Shown here piece by piece: positions 35,604-46,320 of a stretch of DNA of 64,000 nucleotides. The stretch is taken from positions 70,788,249-70,852,248 of the forward strand of contig JAAALK010000285.1 of assembly GCA_019279435.1 (NCBI GenBank), written 5' to 3'. Position numbers and translations under genes: made by a program. Position 1 is the stretch's first letter. Each line of letters starts with the position of its first letter. The notes beneath the pieces are model-generated. The model made no database searches. It worked only from the letters and a program-made list of their open reading frames with translations, and was not told where the DNA came from. This DNA is from Zizania palustris. Lineage: Eukaryota; Streptophyta; Magnoliopsida; Poales; Poaceae.

Positions 35604-35700
35604 GTTCGATGATCCAAAAGTGTGCGGATACTTAGGGACAAGCCTAAGCATAACACAGCACCGACGTCGCGTTCCGACTACCCTTAACTGTGGTGAGGGG

Positions 35701-35713
35701 GGTGGAGTCGCCA
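35701..35713 (-). promoter_or_regulatory. B-type primer-binding site, Arg-tRNA type
   Basis: Minus strand TGGCGACTCCACC directly after the LTR. TGGCGACTCC is the Arg-tRNA complement used by Ogre elements. It lies downstream of what is the 3' LTR of B, so this LTR also acts as 5' LTR of a second copy. 35604-35700 is leader. Confidence 0.6.
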
Positions 35714-35714
35714 G

Positions 35715-36787
35715 GTAATCATATCACACAAAATAATCCAATTAGCCGAATGAAATATATTAAACAGAACAAATCAGCAAACTGAGCGAAGCCCGACTGA
35801 TTCGAAGTATAGTGCGAAGGGTGTCACCGAAAGATACCTTCGGCGTTCGGACTGATCTGGCCGAAGATGAACTCCAATTGGATCTGGACAAGACAATCAC
35901 CTTCGAACAATCGGGTTCGGTGTGAAGTCTCCGATACAGCAGGATACAGAGTAATGAGCGTGGCAAAGCCTGTCATGATGAGGTCTGTTGGCGAAGCATA
36001 TTGGTGTGCAGTCGAAGCAGGGATCTCGCCAAAGGGTGTTCTAGCAACCTCCGAAACCAATCTCTTCGGGTCTGGACATCTCCGGCGAAGCAATTCCGAA
36101 CGTGGAAACCTGCAACAAAGTATATTCAAAGTACCAATTCGGCCTGAGGACCAAATTCTGCTAAGTGTTGCACTAGTGGCGAAGGTAGCAATCTGTTACG
36201 CAGATTAGGACATACTTCACAAGCGAAGTAACAAGGCGATAGCAATCTAATACGTAGATTAATGGATACTTCACAAGCGAACAAGGATTACCACTGTTCT
36301 GAAGTGGCCATCGGAGGGCTTTCAAGCAAACCCACAAAGAGTACAGAAAAGTAAAGATAAAGTAAATACGATTCAAAGCTAGGGCTTTGTGGTTGATTTG
36401 AGTTAGGGGGCTTATGAACCAGCCTCACCCCTATATTTATAGGGACTAGACTTCTAATCTCTAAGGCTAATCTGGTGGAATTCGGTTTGATCACCCATGA
36501 AAGACTTAGTCAAAAATCAGACTCAATCTCTAACTCTGCCCGAAGTGGGCCTTCGGCCAGGCCTGCCGAAGTCTGCTCCTCGGGCCGAATCTTTAGCGGA
36601 GTGGGCCTCCGAAGGCCTCCTGGCCGAAGGCTGTGGGCTAGCTGGAAGCTTCCGAAGCCCATAGCCTAGTGGTCCTTCGGCCCTATAGGGCTTTGGCCTA
36701 ACCCGGGACATGTGCATTTTCGGCCCAAATTACCAAAATTGATATTTTGACAATCTTAACCATTGATGCCTTTTTTTGCTATCAACA
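35715..36787 (-). repeat. B LTR, about 1.07 kb
   Basis: It starts TGTTGATAGC on the minus strand at 36787 beside a purine tract. A TATA box TATAAATATA is at 36432-36441. The other end is inferred from the PBS; a terminal CA is not clear. Confidence 0.65.
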
Positions 36788-36800
36788 CATGCCCCCTGCC
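36788..36800 (-). promoter_or_regulatory. B polypurine tract
   Basis: Minus strand GGCAGGGGGCATG abuts the LTR start. Confidence 0.7.
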
Positions 36801-36874
36801 TTTTAGTGAACTAAGTGAACTAAAAGCACAACGGGCTAAAGATGATACCTTCCATATCGGCCTTTCGACATCTT

Positions 36875-38080
36875 TTAAGTTGTTTGCCACACACTTGGGA
36901 AGTACCTTTTCAAGTATCTACCATTCAAAGCTCTTCGAAACCACTCTCCTTGTAGAGATTCTAACACATATGCATTGCAAGGAGCGATTTCGGCTATTTT
37001 GAAAGGGCCTTCCCAACTAGGCGACCATTTATCAAATTTGGGACTCTTAATGCCTAAGGGTAAAATTGTCTTCCAAACCAAGTCACCTACTTGAAACGAT
37101 TTTGGTTTAACCTTCTTATTGTAGGCTTTATCTACTCTCCTCTTGTCTATTTCTATGGCTTCTAAAGCCCTCAATCTCTTATCGATCACTTCTTCTAGAT
37201 TGTCTTTCAAAAGAGTTTCATACTCGTCGACCGATAAGCCATCTTGCTTTAACACTCTTAGAGAGCCAAGATATGCTTCTACAGGTAGAACGACTTCTTG
37301 TCCATATACCAACTCATATGGACTAACTTTGGTAGCACCGTGCTTTGCAATCCTACAAGACCATAGCGCCTCAAAGAGCACTTCATGCCACCTTTTAGGG
37401 TACTCTTCAATTTTCTTCTTAATGAGCTTAGTCATGGTTTTATTACTAGACTCGGCCTGACCATTGGCCTGAGCATAGTAGGGCTAAGAGTTTATCAACT
37501 TGATACCATAATATTCGGCAAAGTCTCTCACTTCTTTAGAAACAAATGAACTACCTTGATCTATAGTGAGAGTTTGAGGAATACCGAATCTCTGTATGAT
37601 GTGCTTCAAGATAAAGTCAAGTACCTCAGTGTGAGTCTTGTTCTTGAGAGGTATGGCCTCGGTCCACTTGGTGAATTAATCCGTCGCCATCAACACAAAC
37701 CGATGCCCTTTTGAGGAAGGAGGGTGAAATTTGGCCGATGAAGTCTAAACCCCAACCTCAGAATGACCATGGCTTGACGATAGGGTTAAGTAATGAAGCA
37801 AGAGCTAATTGAATATTGCCAAACTTCTGACATGCTTCACACCCTCTATAATAGTTAAAACAATCCACAGTCATAGTCGGCCAGTAGAAACCTGCTCTTT
37901 TGAGCATCCAACTCATTTTTTGGGCCGACTAATGAGTGCCACAAAGTCCTTCGTGGACTTCTCCCGTAGCCATCTGGGATCATTCATGGTCTAGACACTT
38001 TAACAGTGCCCCTGTCAATGGTTCGGCGATACAGTGTGTCGTCTAGCAACACAAATTTAAACTCTTATCGCTGAACTTTC
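36875..38080 (-). pseudogene. B integrase
   Basis: The minus strand shows the zinc region (RAGFYWPTMTVDC, about 37870), then the catalytic core with D in MATD, D in TIDQGSSF and E in QAESSNK, then a C-terminal region ending GRYLKRYFPSVWQTT at 36875. The last 186 codons (37435-36875) are open. Stops and frameshifts break the upstream part. Confidence 0.85.
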
Positions 38081-38199
38081 AGATCAACCCTTTGGCTAGG
38101 GTATCTCAAATACTAGATGGTTGGAGTTCTCCAATCGCCCTTATGGACTTCTAAGGGTTTCGCTAGCTCACTCCATGAAAAAATGTCTAGGCTACTGAT

Positions 38200-38442
38200 T
38201 TCAGGGTGTCCCCTGAGCCCTTCTTACTTCTGCCGAAGCCTAACCGGACTGGCTGCACGGAGCGCATCAGGTCGAAGCCCCCTGCCGGAGGGTCCGGGCT
38301 CCCGGATGCCCTCACTGTCCCGAGGACTTCGGCTCGCGGGCTCCAGCATGCCAGACCCTTCGGTGGGTGGAGTACTCCGGCCCTGGGACCTTGGCGCGTG
38401 GTAGTATCTAGCAGTCAGAGGGGTCCGACCTAGAGGGTGCGC
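38200..38442 (-). other. GC-rich linker between B RNase H and integrase
   Basis: A markedly GC-rich, proline/arginine/serine-coding stretch lies between a TAG at 38443-38445 and the AT-richer integrase part. Related elements usually pass more directly from RNase H to the integrase zinc region. It may be an insertion or a fast-evolving linker. I do not recognise it. Confidence 0.5.
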
Positions 38443-39027
38443 CTATCCGAAGTCACTGGCTTTGGCAGTGAGACCAAACATCGGCTTCTCCCGTACATAA
38501 AATTTTCCTCTCCTGACTTGGTAACCAGATGCTTGCTGAGCCAAATCATTAGCAACTGAATTGGCCTCTCTTGACACATGAGAAATTTTGAAGTCATCAA
38601 AAGTAGCAACTATGTCCAGGCACTTATCCAAGTAGTTGTTTAGCAAGCCGTTAAAACATTGAGCGCTCTTAGCCACTTGCTGCACCACTAATAGGGAATC
38701 ACAATGTGCATGAACATATTTAACACCCATGGATTCCAACAATTCAAGCCCTAGTAGTAAAGCCTCGTATTCATCTTGGTTATTAGTAGAAGGAAACTCT
38801 AAATGAGCCGAGGTTTCAAAGTGCGCCCCGCTAGGTGATATGAGAACTACTCCAATACCTTGGCCATTTTTGCAAGCTGAACCATCAAAGTAAAGTTTCC
38901 ACGATATTACCTCAATCAAAGCAACATTGTCGCTCCAACTGACGACTATGTGGTTATCAACTATAAAGTTGGCTACGATCTGGCCTTTCATAGCTCTTAG
39001 GGGTTCAGAAGGCCAAATCATATTCAA
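38443..39027 (-). pseudogene. B second (archaeal-type) RNase H
   Basis: Open for about 194 codons. YFDGSACKNGQGIG gives the first Asp, NQDEYEALLLGLE the Glu, CDS the second Asp and ANDLA the third, so the catalytic set is intact. A second RNase H after the retroviral-type one is diagnostic of the Tat lineage. It degrades the RNA strand during reverse transcription. Confidence 0.88.
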
Positions 39028-39444
39028 TTAAAGCGTAAGCCCACTTTCCGATTCTTCCACTTAGAATCAGCTTTTGCAACATGTGTTTTATAACATCGGT
39101 TTGGCAAACAACAACACATGTAGTAGGGAGAAGATAGTGGCACAATTTGGTACACGCGTAGTAAAGTGATAAACATAAACGTTCCACAAATGCATACCTG
39201 GTCTCACCGTCCAGTAGGCGGCGGCTCAAGAACGTGATGATGTACTCTTTTCCTTCTACCTCCTGGGTTAGCATGGCCCCGATCACACTATCTTCAGCAG
39301 CGATGTACAGCCGAAACGGAATCCCGACTTTGGGTGCTCTCACCACGGGTGGCAATGACAAGCACTCCTTGATTTTCTCAAAGAAGCTTTGCTGGCTTGC
39401 CCTCAAGAGAACTCGGCCTCGTTCTTTAGCCGGAGTATGGGGAC
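39005..39444 (-). pseudogene. B RT end and first RNase H
   Basis: This continues the RT cut by A2 (ILRLKNEAEF), meets a TGA, then reads the RNase H domain of RT (RLYIAAEDSVIGAMLTQE and EGKEYIITFLSRRL). The right boundary is the GGGAC copy. Confidence 0.85.
39440..39444 (+). repeat. A2 target-site duplication, left copy (GGGAC)
   Basis: Exact match to 50920-50924 after the 3' LTR. Confidence 0.95.
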
Positions 39445-39939
39445 TGTTGGGGGAAAATATCCCATCCTCGGAGTTATTCCCGCAACAGCATAAAAGCAGA
39501 TAATGGATTCGAAGGTTTCCAGACGTCCATCTTTGAAGATACCCTGAGTCAAGCTCGAAGTACGAAGATAGGCATTGGTTCGGAGTACATCTTCGAACTA
39601 AGGCTTTTTGAGATCTTTATTGCCAGCTAAGATGGAAGATTTATCTTTTATATTATTAGATTAGTCTTTTACCATTTTAGCCTTATCAAGGGTACCGAAT
39701 AGTTTCCACTATGTCGGTTGTAATAGAGGGGTAAATAGGTCTTCTCCTTAATATTTGGGCCTATAAATACCCCCCATTTCACCCTGTAATAAGGACCGAA
39801 TACAAGTTATTCAATACACACATTCGAACTATTCTAAGTTATTATCCTTTCGGAGGCTTAGAACAGTTCACTTCGCAAACACCTCGTTTGTTAGTTTCTA
39901 ATCTACAGAAACCTGTTAGCGTAATCTTTTACGCCAACA
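39445..39939 (+). repeat. A2 5' LTR, 495 bp
   Basis: TGTTGGGGGAAAATATC to ACGCCAACA. TATA box TATAAATA at 39762-39769. Confidence 0.97.
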
Positions 39940-39940
39940 G

Positions 39941-39958
39941 TTGGTGCCGTCCGTGGGG
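39941..39958 (+). promoter_or_regulatory. A2 primer-binding site
   Basis: TTGGTGCCGTCCGTGGGG, a variant of the Asp-type site seen in A1 (TTGGCGCCGTCC). Confidence 0.65.
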
Positions 39959-40001
39959 AACCTAGTCCGAAAAACTTCGTTCTCTACCAACTTCTTACAT
40001 C

Positions 40002-42090
40002 ATGCCTCCTAAGCGGAGTGCACCCCGTAACCCTGTTCGGAGGTCCTCTCGGATCTCCGGAGAGACACCATCCGATACGGTTGAAGTCGGAGGGCCTTCG
40101 ACATTCCCTCCACCTCAAACTCCGGAAGGAGTTTCCATCCCTCGAACATACGGAGCTTCTCCGCCAAATCCTTCCATACTTCGACCACCTGGAATCCCTC
40201 TTCCACCTTCCATCCCACTTTGAACTGATCCTACTAGCTCTCAAGACCCGGAAGATCCTTCCGAAGGAGATGAAGACAATCTTGGAGATATGGCCACTCA
40301 AATGGCCAGCCTCCAAGCTGAAGTAGCAAGATGGCGACAAGAAGCTGCGAATAGGCTTCGCTCTCAAGCCATCCCAGCTATCCCAGAAGTGCCCGAAGAC
40401 GACGAACCCGATTATCCCGAAGCCCCGGAGAACGCCTCCTTCGATAATGAATCTCCGCTGCATCCTGAGCTGCAGAAAGTTCGCTTTGATCCGATGTTTA
40501 AAACTTCGAAGCTCTGTAAGTATGCTGGAGATGAAGATCCCGAAGAGTTTGTTCGTTCTTATGCCCTAGCAATTGAAGCTAGCGGAGGAGTTCGAGACAC
40601 CATGGCAAAGTGCTTCCCTTTAGCTCTTCAAGGAGTGGCCTTAAGGTGGTTCTGGTCTTTAAAGCCAGGATCAATTAATTCATGGGGGCAGCTGAAGAAG
40701 AAGTTTGTAAGCAATTTTCAAGGTACCTTCGTGCCTCCAATGTCAACGGGAAGCCTTTTCCAGGTTAAGCAGCTCCCCGGAGAGACATTGAGGCAATATT
40801 TCAAGCGCTTCGCTCATACGAAGTCGCAGATCCGGGGATTGTCTGCATCTTCGGTAGTTGATGCAGCTCGGGAAGGCGTCACTCATCAAGGCCTCCTGGA
40901 TAAGCTTCATCGGAAAAGCATCTCCTCGGTCTCTCAGCTGATGTCATACTTCGAAGAGTATGCGAGGTCGGAAGAAGGTTGGCTTCGAAGAACTGCAGCT
41001 ACTTCGTCCATATTGCAAGAAGTTAAAGTAGAAGTAAAAACTTCGGCACAGCCGCAAGAACCAGGTCTTTGAAGTTCAACATGATCGGAGAAGAGGGCAA
41101 AAGCACCCTCGTTTTGAAGTCTTGAATATTGCACCCCCACAGAAGTTTATACAGAGAGCTCCACAGTCTTCGGGGAACAAGGCCAGCGGCTGGAGGCCGC
41201 CAGGGAAAATGGCTGGCAAAGGCCAGACCCTTTTCTGCTGCATCCATGGTGAAAATCGAAGCCATGCAACTAATACTTGCAAGGCTATACTTACTCTAAG
41301 AGGAGAGTATCTAGAAAGAACTTCGGGTCGAGGTACTACCGACCGAGTTCCAGTTGCAGCGCGCCCAGAGCCGGTTCAGGTTGTGGCGCGGATAGAAAAC
41401 TTTGATGCCGCAAGACACCCTCCAGTGGCCAATATTATGCCACCTCCGAAGCAAGAGGAAGGGCAAGACCGAGGGAAAAGAGTAGTCCTTCCCATCTCCA
41501 GAGGAGGTACCCTCGGAAGCATGTCAAAAAGACAGCGAAGAGACTACGTCAGAGAAGTAGGCCATATTGGGACTTCGTCGTCTGCAGCTGCAATGCCGGA
41601 GTGGTCTCATGTACCGATATCCTTCTCTGCGGAGGATGCAACTAGCATTAAGTTCCCGCATGCAGACCCACTTGTTATCACTGCTGATATTGCGGGCACT
41701 GAAGTTTGAAGGGTATTGATTGACGGAGGTAGTTCGGCAGACATAATTTTTGTTCAAGCCTTCGATCAATTATGCATCTCCAGAAAACATCTCCTTCCAG
41801 CGGCTCGTCCCTTGCAAGGCTTCGCATGACCTCCGCTAGATGCACTTAGCCAAATAGGCCTGGAAGTTACCTTCGGAGAAGGTTTGTTGGCCCGAACTGA
41901 GGAAGTAATCTTCGATGTTGTAGATGCCCCGTATGCTTACAACATCATCTTCGGAAGAGGCATGCTAAACCAGTTCGGAGCTGTGGCGCATCACAATTAT
42001 TTGTGCATGAAGATGCCCACACAAGCAGGAGTCCTTACTGTCTTCGGAGATCAAGCTATCGCTCGGAGAGCAGAATATGGTCATGGTCCC
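40002..42090 (+). pseudogene. A2 gag and protease
   Basis: ATG at 40002 starts MPPKRSAPRNPVRRSSR. TGA at 40221-40223 replaces a CGA that A1 keeps. The capsid core follows (40290-41072, LRWFWSLKPGSINSWGQ), then a one-base insertion near 41063 shifts frame. The next frame (41122-41709) has the knuckle C-x2-H-x5-H-x4-C and ends at TGA 41707, again CGA in A1. The protease motif DGGSSADIIF follows, and a C-run insertion near 42090 shifts frame. The basic, Pro-rich N-terminus and capsid package the RNA; the protease matures the polyprotein. Confidence 0.9.
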
Positions 42091-42282
42091 CCCTCTTGAT
42101 CCAAGACAAGTAAACAATATGCAAGATAATCAAGAAATTTTTTCAGCCCCTTCCGAAGCTTCAAAGAAATCCTTTCCGAGACCAAGTCCTGAAGGAGAGA
42201 TTGCAGTGAAGGTCATTGTTAAAGATGGTAAAGAATATACATTTCAATTGGTAAAGATTTACCTCCAGAAGTTGCAACGTCC

Positions 42283-44205
42283 TTGGAAAAGGTGGTGGAA
42301 GAGAATTTAGATGTCTTCGCTTGGTCTGACGAAGATATCACCGGAGTTGATCGGGATATCATTGAACATAGTTTACTTGTAAACCCGAAGGCCCGTCCTG
42401 TTCGGCAAGGACTCCGGAAAATGTCTGCAGAAAGAGCTGCTCTAGCAAAAGACGAAGTTGAGAAATTGTTGAAGGCTGGAATTATCAGAGAAGTGGCTCA
42501 CACAGAATGGTTAGCCAACCCAGTCTTCGTCAGAAAGAAGTCTTTCGGAAAGTGGCGCATGTGCATCGACTTCACATCCTTGAATAAAGCATGCCCTCGT
42601 GACCCTTACCCCATGCCCCGAATTGATCAATTGGTCGACTCCACCGTAGGTTCGGAGTTATTAAGCTTCCTCGATGCGTATTCTGGTTATCATCAAATAT
42701 GGTTGAAGCGCGAAGATGAGATCAAGACAAGCTTTGTAACTCCTTTGGGAGTCTTTTGTTATGTAAGAATGCCCTTCGGCTTAAGAAATGACGGGGCTAC
42801 TTTTTCGAGGTTAGTTGCTAAGGCTCTAGGTCATCAATTAGGTCGCAATGTGGAGGCCTATATGGATGATATTGTAATAAAGAGTGCTTTAAAGCACCAA
42901 CATAGCCTAGACTTAGCAGAAACATTCAATAGCCTTCGAGCATGTGGGATCCGTCTTAACCTCGAAAAATGTATCTTCGGAGCTAAGGCTGGAAAGTTGT
43001 TAGGGTATTTAGTTTCAAGCAGGGGGATTGAAGCTAGCCCTACTCAAATAACTGCGCTACAAAAGATGGCTCCTCCGAAAAATTTAAAGCAAGTGCAAAA
43101 GCTGACTGGGCGTCTGGCAGCACTTAGCAGGTTTTTATCAAGGTCTGCGGAGAGAAGCTTGCCTATATTTAAAGCATTGAAAGGGTCCGAAGATTTTGCA
43201 TGGACACCGGAGTGTCAGAAAAGCTTCGAAGATATTAAAGAGTATCTCAGTAATCTTGCTACACTCACGGTGCCTACTGCGGACGAAACCCTACTCCTTT
43301 ACCTTGCAGCAACAGGTTCTGCTGTAAGTGCAGTCCTTGTCAGAGAAGTGGATTTCAATGGGAAGTTGGTCCAAAATCCTGTTTATTTTGTATCCGAAGC
43401 ATTATCAGGAGCGAAGACAAGATACTCCGAACTCGAGAAGTTCGTTTATGCTTTGATAATGGCTTCGAGGAAATTAAGACATTATTTTTTGGCACATAAT
43501 GTGATTGTACCAACTTCGTATCCTTTAGGAGATATGCTTCGAAGTAAGGATTCCACTGGAAGGATTGGGAAGTGGGCAGTTGAGCTAGCACCCTTCGGCA
43601 TATCTTTCCTGGCAAGGACAGCAATCAAATCGCAAGTTTTAGCAGATTTTGTAGCAGAATGGACTCCGCCTGCAAATTTGCTTCCGGAGAAGTCAAGTGA
43701 CGGAGTTTGGACTGTTTATTCCGATGGGGCTTTCCAAGCATCCGGAGCAGGCATTGGAGCAGTATTAATTTCGCCTTCAAGGCAAAAAGCAATGTACTCT
43801 GCAAGACTCAACTTTAAGTCTACCAATAATATAGCGGAGTATGAAGGGATTTTATTGGGACTCCGAAAAGCACGTGCCCTAGGGGCTACAAGAATTATTA
43901 TAAAGACAGATTCTCAGATAGTAGCAAGGCACGTAGATAAAAGTTTCCAGGTTCGACATCCACAGCTTGCAAAGTACTTAGAAGAAATCCGTAAAATCGA
44001 AGCACACTTCAAGGGTATTTCCATTCGGAGTATACCAAGAGCAGAAAATGTGCAAGCGGACATCTTGGCAAAAGCTGCAGCCGGAGCTGTGGATGTACCA
44101 GAAGAAGCTTTCTATGAGGAGCTCAGTATACCTTCGGTGCCACAAATTCCCTCTGCAGAGATTCTTTGCATTCCTAGTGCAGATTGGAAAAATTCGATCA
44201 TGTAA
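42283..44205 (+). pseudogene. A2 RT and both RNase H domains
   Basis: Open for 640 codons. RT fingers (GKWRMCIDFTSLNKACP), YMDD at 42859-42870, first RNase H (LLLYLAATGSAVSAVLVREV), then the archaeal-type RNase H with YSDGAFQASG at 43717 onward and NNIAEYEGILLGL. It ends at TAA 44203 where A1 has GAA, so the stop separates RNase H from integrase. All RT and RNase H active-site residues appear present. Confidence 0.93.
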
Positions 44206-44226
44206 CTTTTACAGGGAGGAACAAAT

Positions 44227-45396
44227 TTGCCCGAAGAGCCACAGCTGTCAAGATTAAAGCTTAGAGCTAGAAATTATCAAATAATCAACGGTATTTTATA
44301 CAAGGCCGGAGTATGTTCCCCTCTACTCCGATGTATATCTCAAGCCGAAGGCCAAGAATTTCTTCGAGAAATTCATGAAGGCCTTTGCGGTAGCCATTTA
44401 GCCCCTAGAGCTTTGGCAGGAAAAACACTTCGCCAGGGGCTTTATTGGCCTACAATAACAGCTGATGCGGAGAGCTTAGTCCGCACTTGTCAAGGATGTC
44501 AGTGGATGGGTCGACGGAGTCATCGCCCACCAACAGCTCTTCAAGTCATTGCTCCGGTATGGCCTATGGCCAGATGGGGTATGGATTTAATTGGTCCCTT
44601 TCCAGTAGCCAAGGGAAATCTGAAGTTCGCAGTGGTAGCTATTGAATATTTTTCTAAGTGGGTGGAAGCAGAGCCCTTAGCAGCTATCACTTCGAACAAT
44701 GTACAGAAATTCTTTTGGAAGAACATCATTTGCCGGTTCGGAGTGCCTAGACAACTCACAGTTGATAATGGAACACAGTTCGATGCAGAACCTTTCAGGA
44801 AGTTTTGTGAAGATCTAGGCATTCAGTTATGTTTTGCTGCAGTGAGGCATCCTCAGTCTAATGGAGCCGTAGAACAAGCCAATGGAAATATTTTGTCAGG
44901 GCTAAATCGAAGGATAGTAGGATTAGCAAAGGGACTGTGGACCGAAGAGCTTCCGAAGATTTTGTGGTCCATTCGGACTACGCAAACAAGGTCCACAGGT
45001 TTTACTCCATTCAGACTACTATTCGGAGATGAAGCTATGACTCCAACGGAGCTCAAAGGAGGATCATTTCGCAGCACCGAACCGGAGATTGAAGAAGAAA
45101 GACAAGCTTCGCTAGATTTATCAGAAGAAACAAGACTTCGAGCTGTGGCAAATTTATCAAAGTATCATCAGCAGACGAAGGCTTGGTTTGACCCGAAGGT
45201 TAAGCTCAATGAACTAAGACCGGGTCATCTTGTTCTACAAAGCATTATAGCGCCAGGGAAGTTAGGAAATAAATGGGAAGGTCCATATCTAATTGTTCGT
45301 TTAGGACGCCCTGGCTCTTTTAAGTTAGCTAATTTAGAAGGTGAAGAGTTAACACATACTTGGCATGCGGAGCACCTAAAGCGATACTTCGCATAA
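44227..45396 (+). pseudogene. A2 integrase
   Basis: 389 open codons. The HHCC region (GLCGSH and CQGCQWMGR) and the core with D in WGMDLIG, D in LTVDNGTQF and E in NGAVEQANG are complete. The C-terminus ends THTWHAEHLKRYFA. The integrase is intact but separated from the start of pol by the TAA at 44203, so it would need readthrough. Confidence 0.92.
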
Positions 45397-45601
45397 GGGC
45401 TCCTTGTAATTCACTTGTAATCATCTTCTAAATTAATAAAGCATATGGTCCAGATAATGCCTTCCCCTCATAGACTTCCAGCTTCCGAGTGGACGCACTG
45501 GAACCACGGGGTTGACCGAGAGGGAAGTGTCATGAAGCTGAATCGTATTTTCGGACTTCGAACCATTGGTTCGAAGCTTCCGACGTGGGGGCTGACATAA
45601 T

Positions 45602-45965
45602 CCGGAGTCCAAGCCACCGGCTTGTAGGCATCTGTAAAAGAGCCCAAAACCACATCATACGGAGTCCAAGCCATTGGCTGGTAGACTTCCGTAAAAAGAG
45701 CCGAAGGTGGCCAAAACATGCGAAGTCCAAGCCATTGGCTGGTAGACTTCCGCAAAAAGAGCCGATGGTGGCCAAAACATGCGAAGTCCAAGCCATTGGC
45801 TGGTAGACTTCCGCCAAAAGAGCCGAAGGTGGCCAAAATATACGGAGTCCAAGCCATTGGCTGGTAGACATCCGTAAAAAGAGTCCAAAGAGACCATTGC
45901 AAACTCCGAACCATTGGTTCGACAGAGATCGCAAAAAAGAGCCGAAGGTGGCTAAAGAAAAACAG
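45602..45965. repeat. 61-bp tandem repeat, about six copies
   Basis: Units begin near 45602, 45660, 45721, 45782 and 45843, with a diverged sixth at 45904. Consensus parts are AGTCCAAGCCATTGGCTGGT and AGAGCCGAAGGTGGCC. They lie between the 3' ends of pol and the antisense gene. 45397-45601 and 45966-46320 hold no gene. Confidence 0.9.
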
Positions 45966-46320
45966 AGTTTGAGCCATGAGCTTCGAATGTCTGTTAGCAT
46001 AGTCCAAAGTGACAAATTATCTAAGATACTAAGGTATCTTGAAAGTTATCTCAAGTGATTTCTTTCAAAAAACAAGGGTACTAAGTTGCCATTCTTCAGA
46101 CTACAAATAGTCGAAGACATTTTATAAGATTTTTAAAAAAATCTTTAAATTGCAGAGGGGCTCCGAACCCCCAAAAAAATTGTACTCTGAAGTTTTTTCT
46201 TTGCGCATAACCATCTTTGAATACAGTTCGAAGTTGCTTATACCCAAAGAGGGGCTAGTAAATATGAAGACAATTTTAAATCAGTATTCATTATTCAAAC
46301 GAAGGTGTTTATAGATTACA

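Noticed and set aside
38117..38433. Plus-strand frames of 75-95 codons in B
   Set aside because: Opposite to pol, within the GC-rich linker, without motifs.
45530..46015. Minus frames of 80-179 codons with repeated QWLGL peptides
   Set aside because: Translations of the 61-bp tandem repeat in several frames; no sign of selection for one frame.
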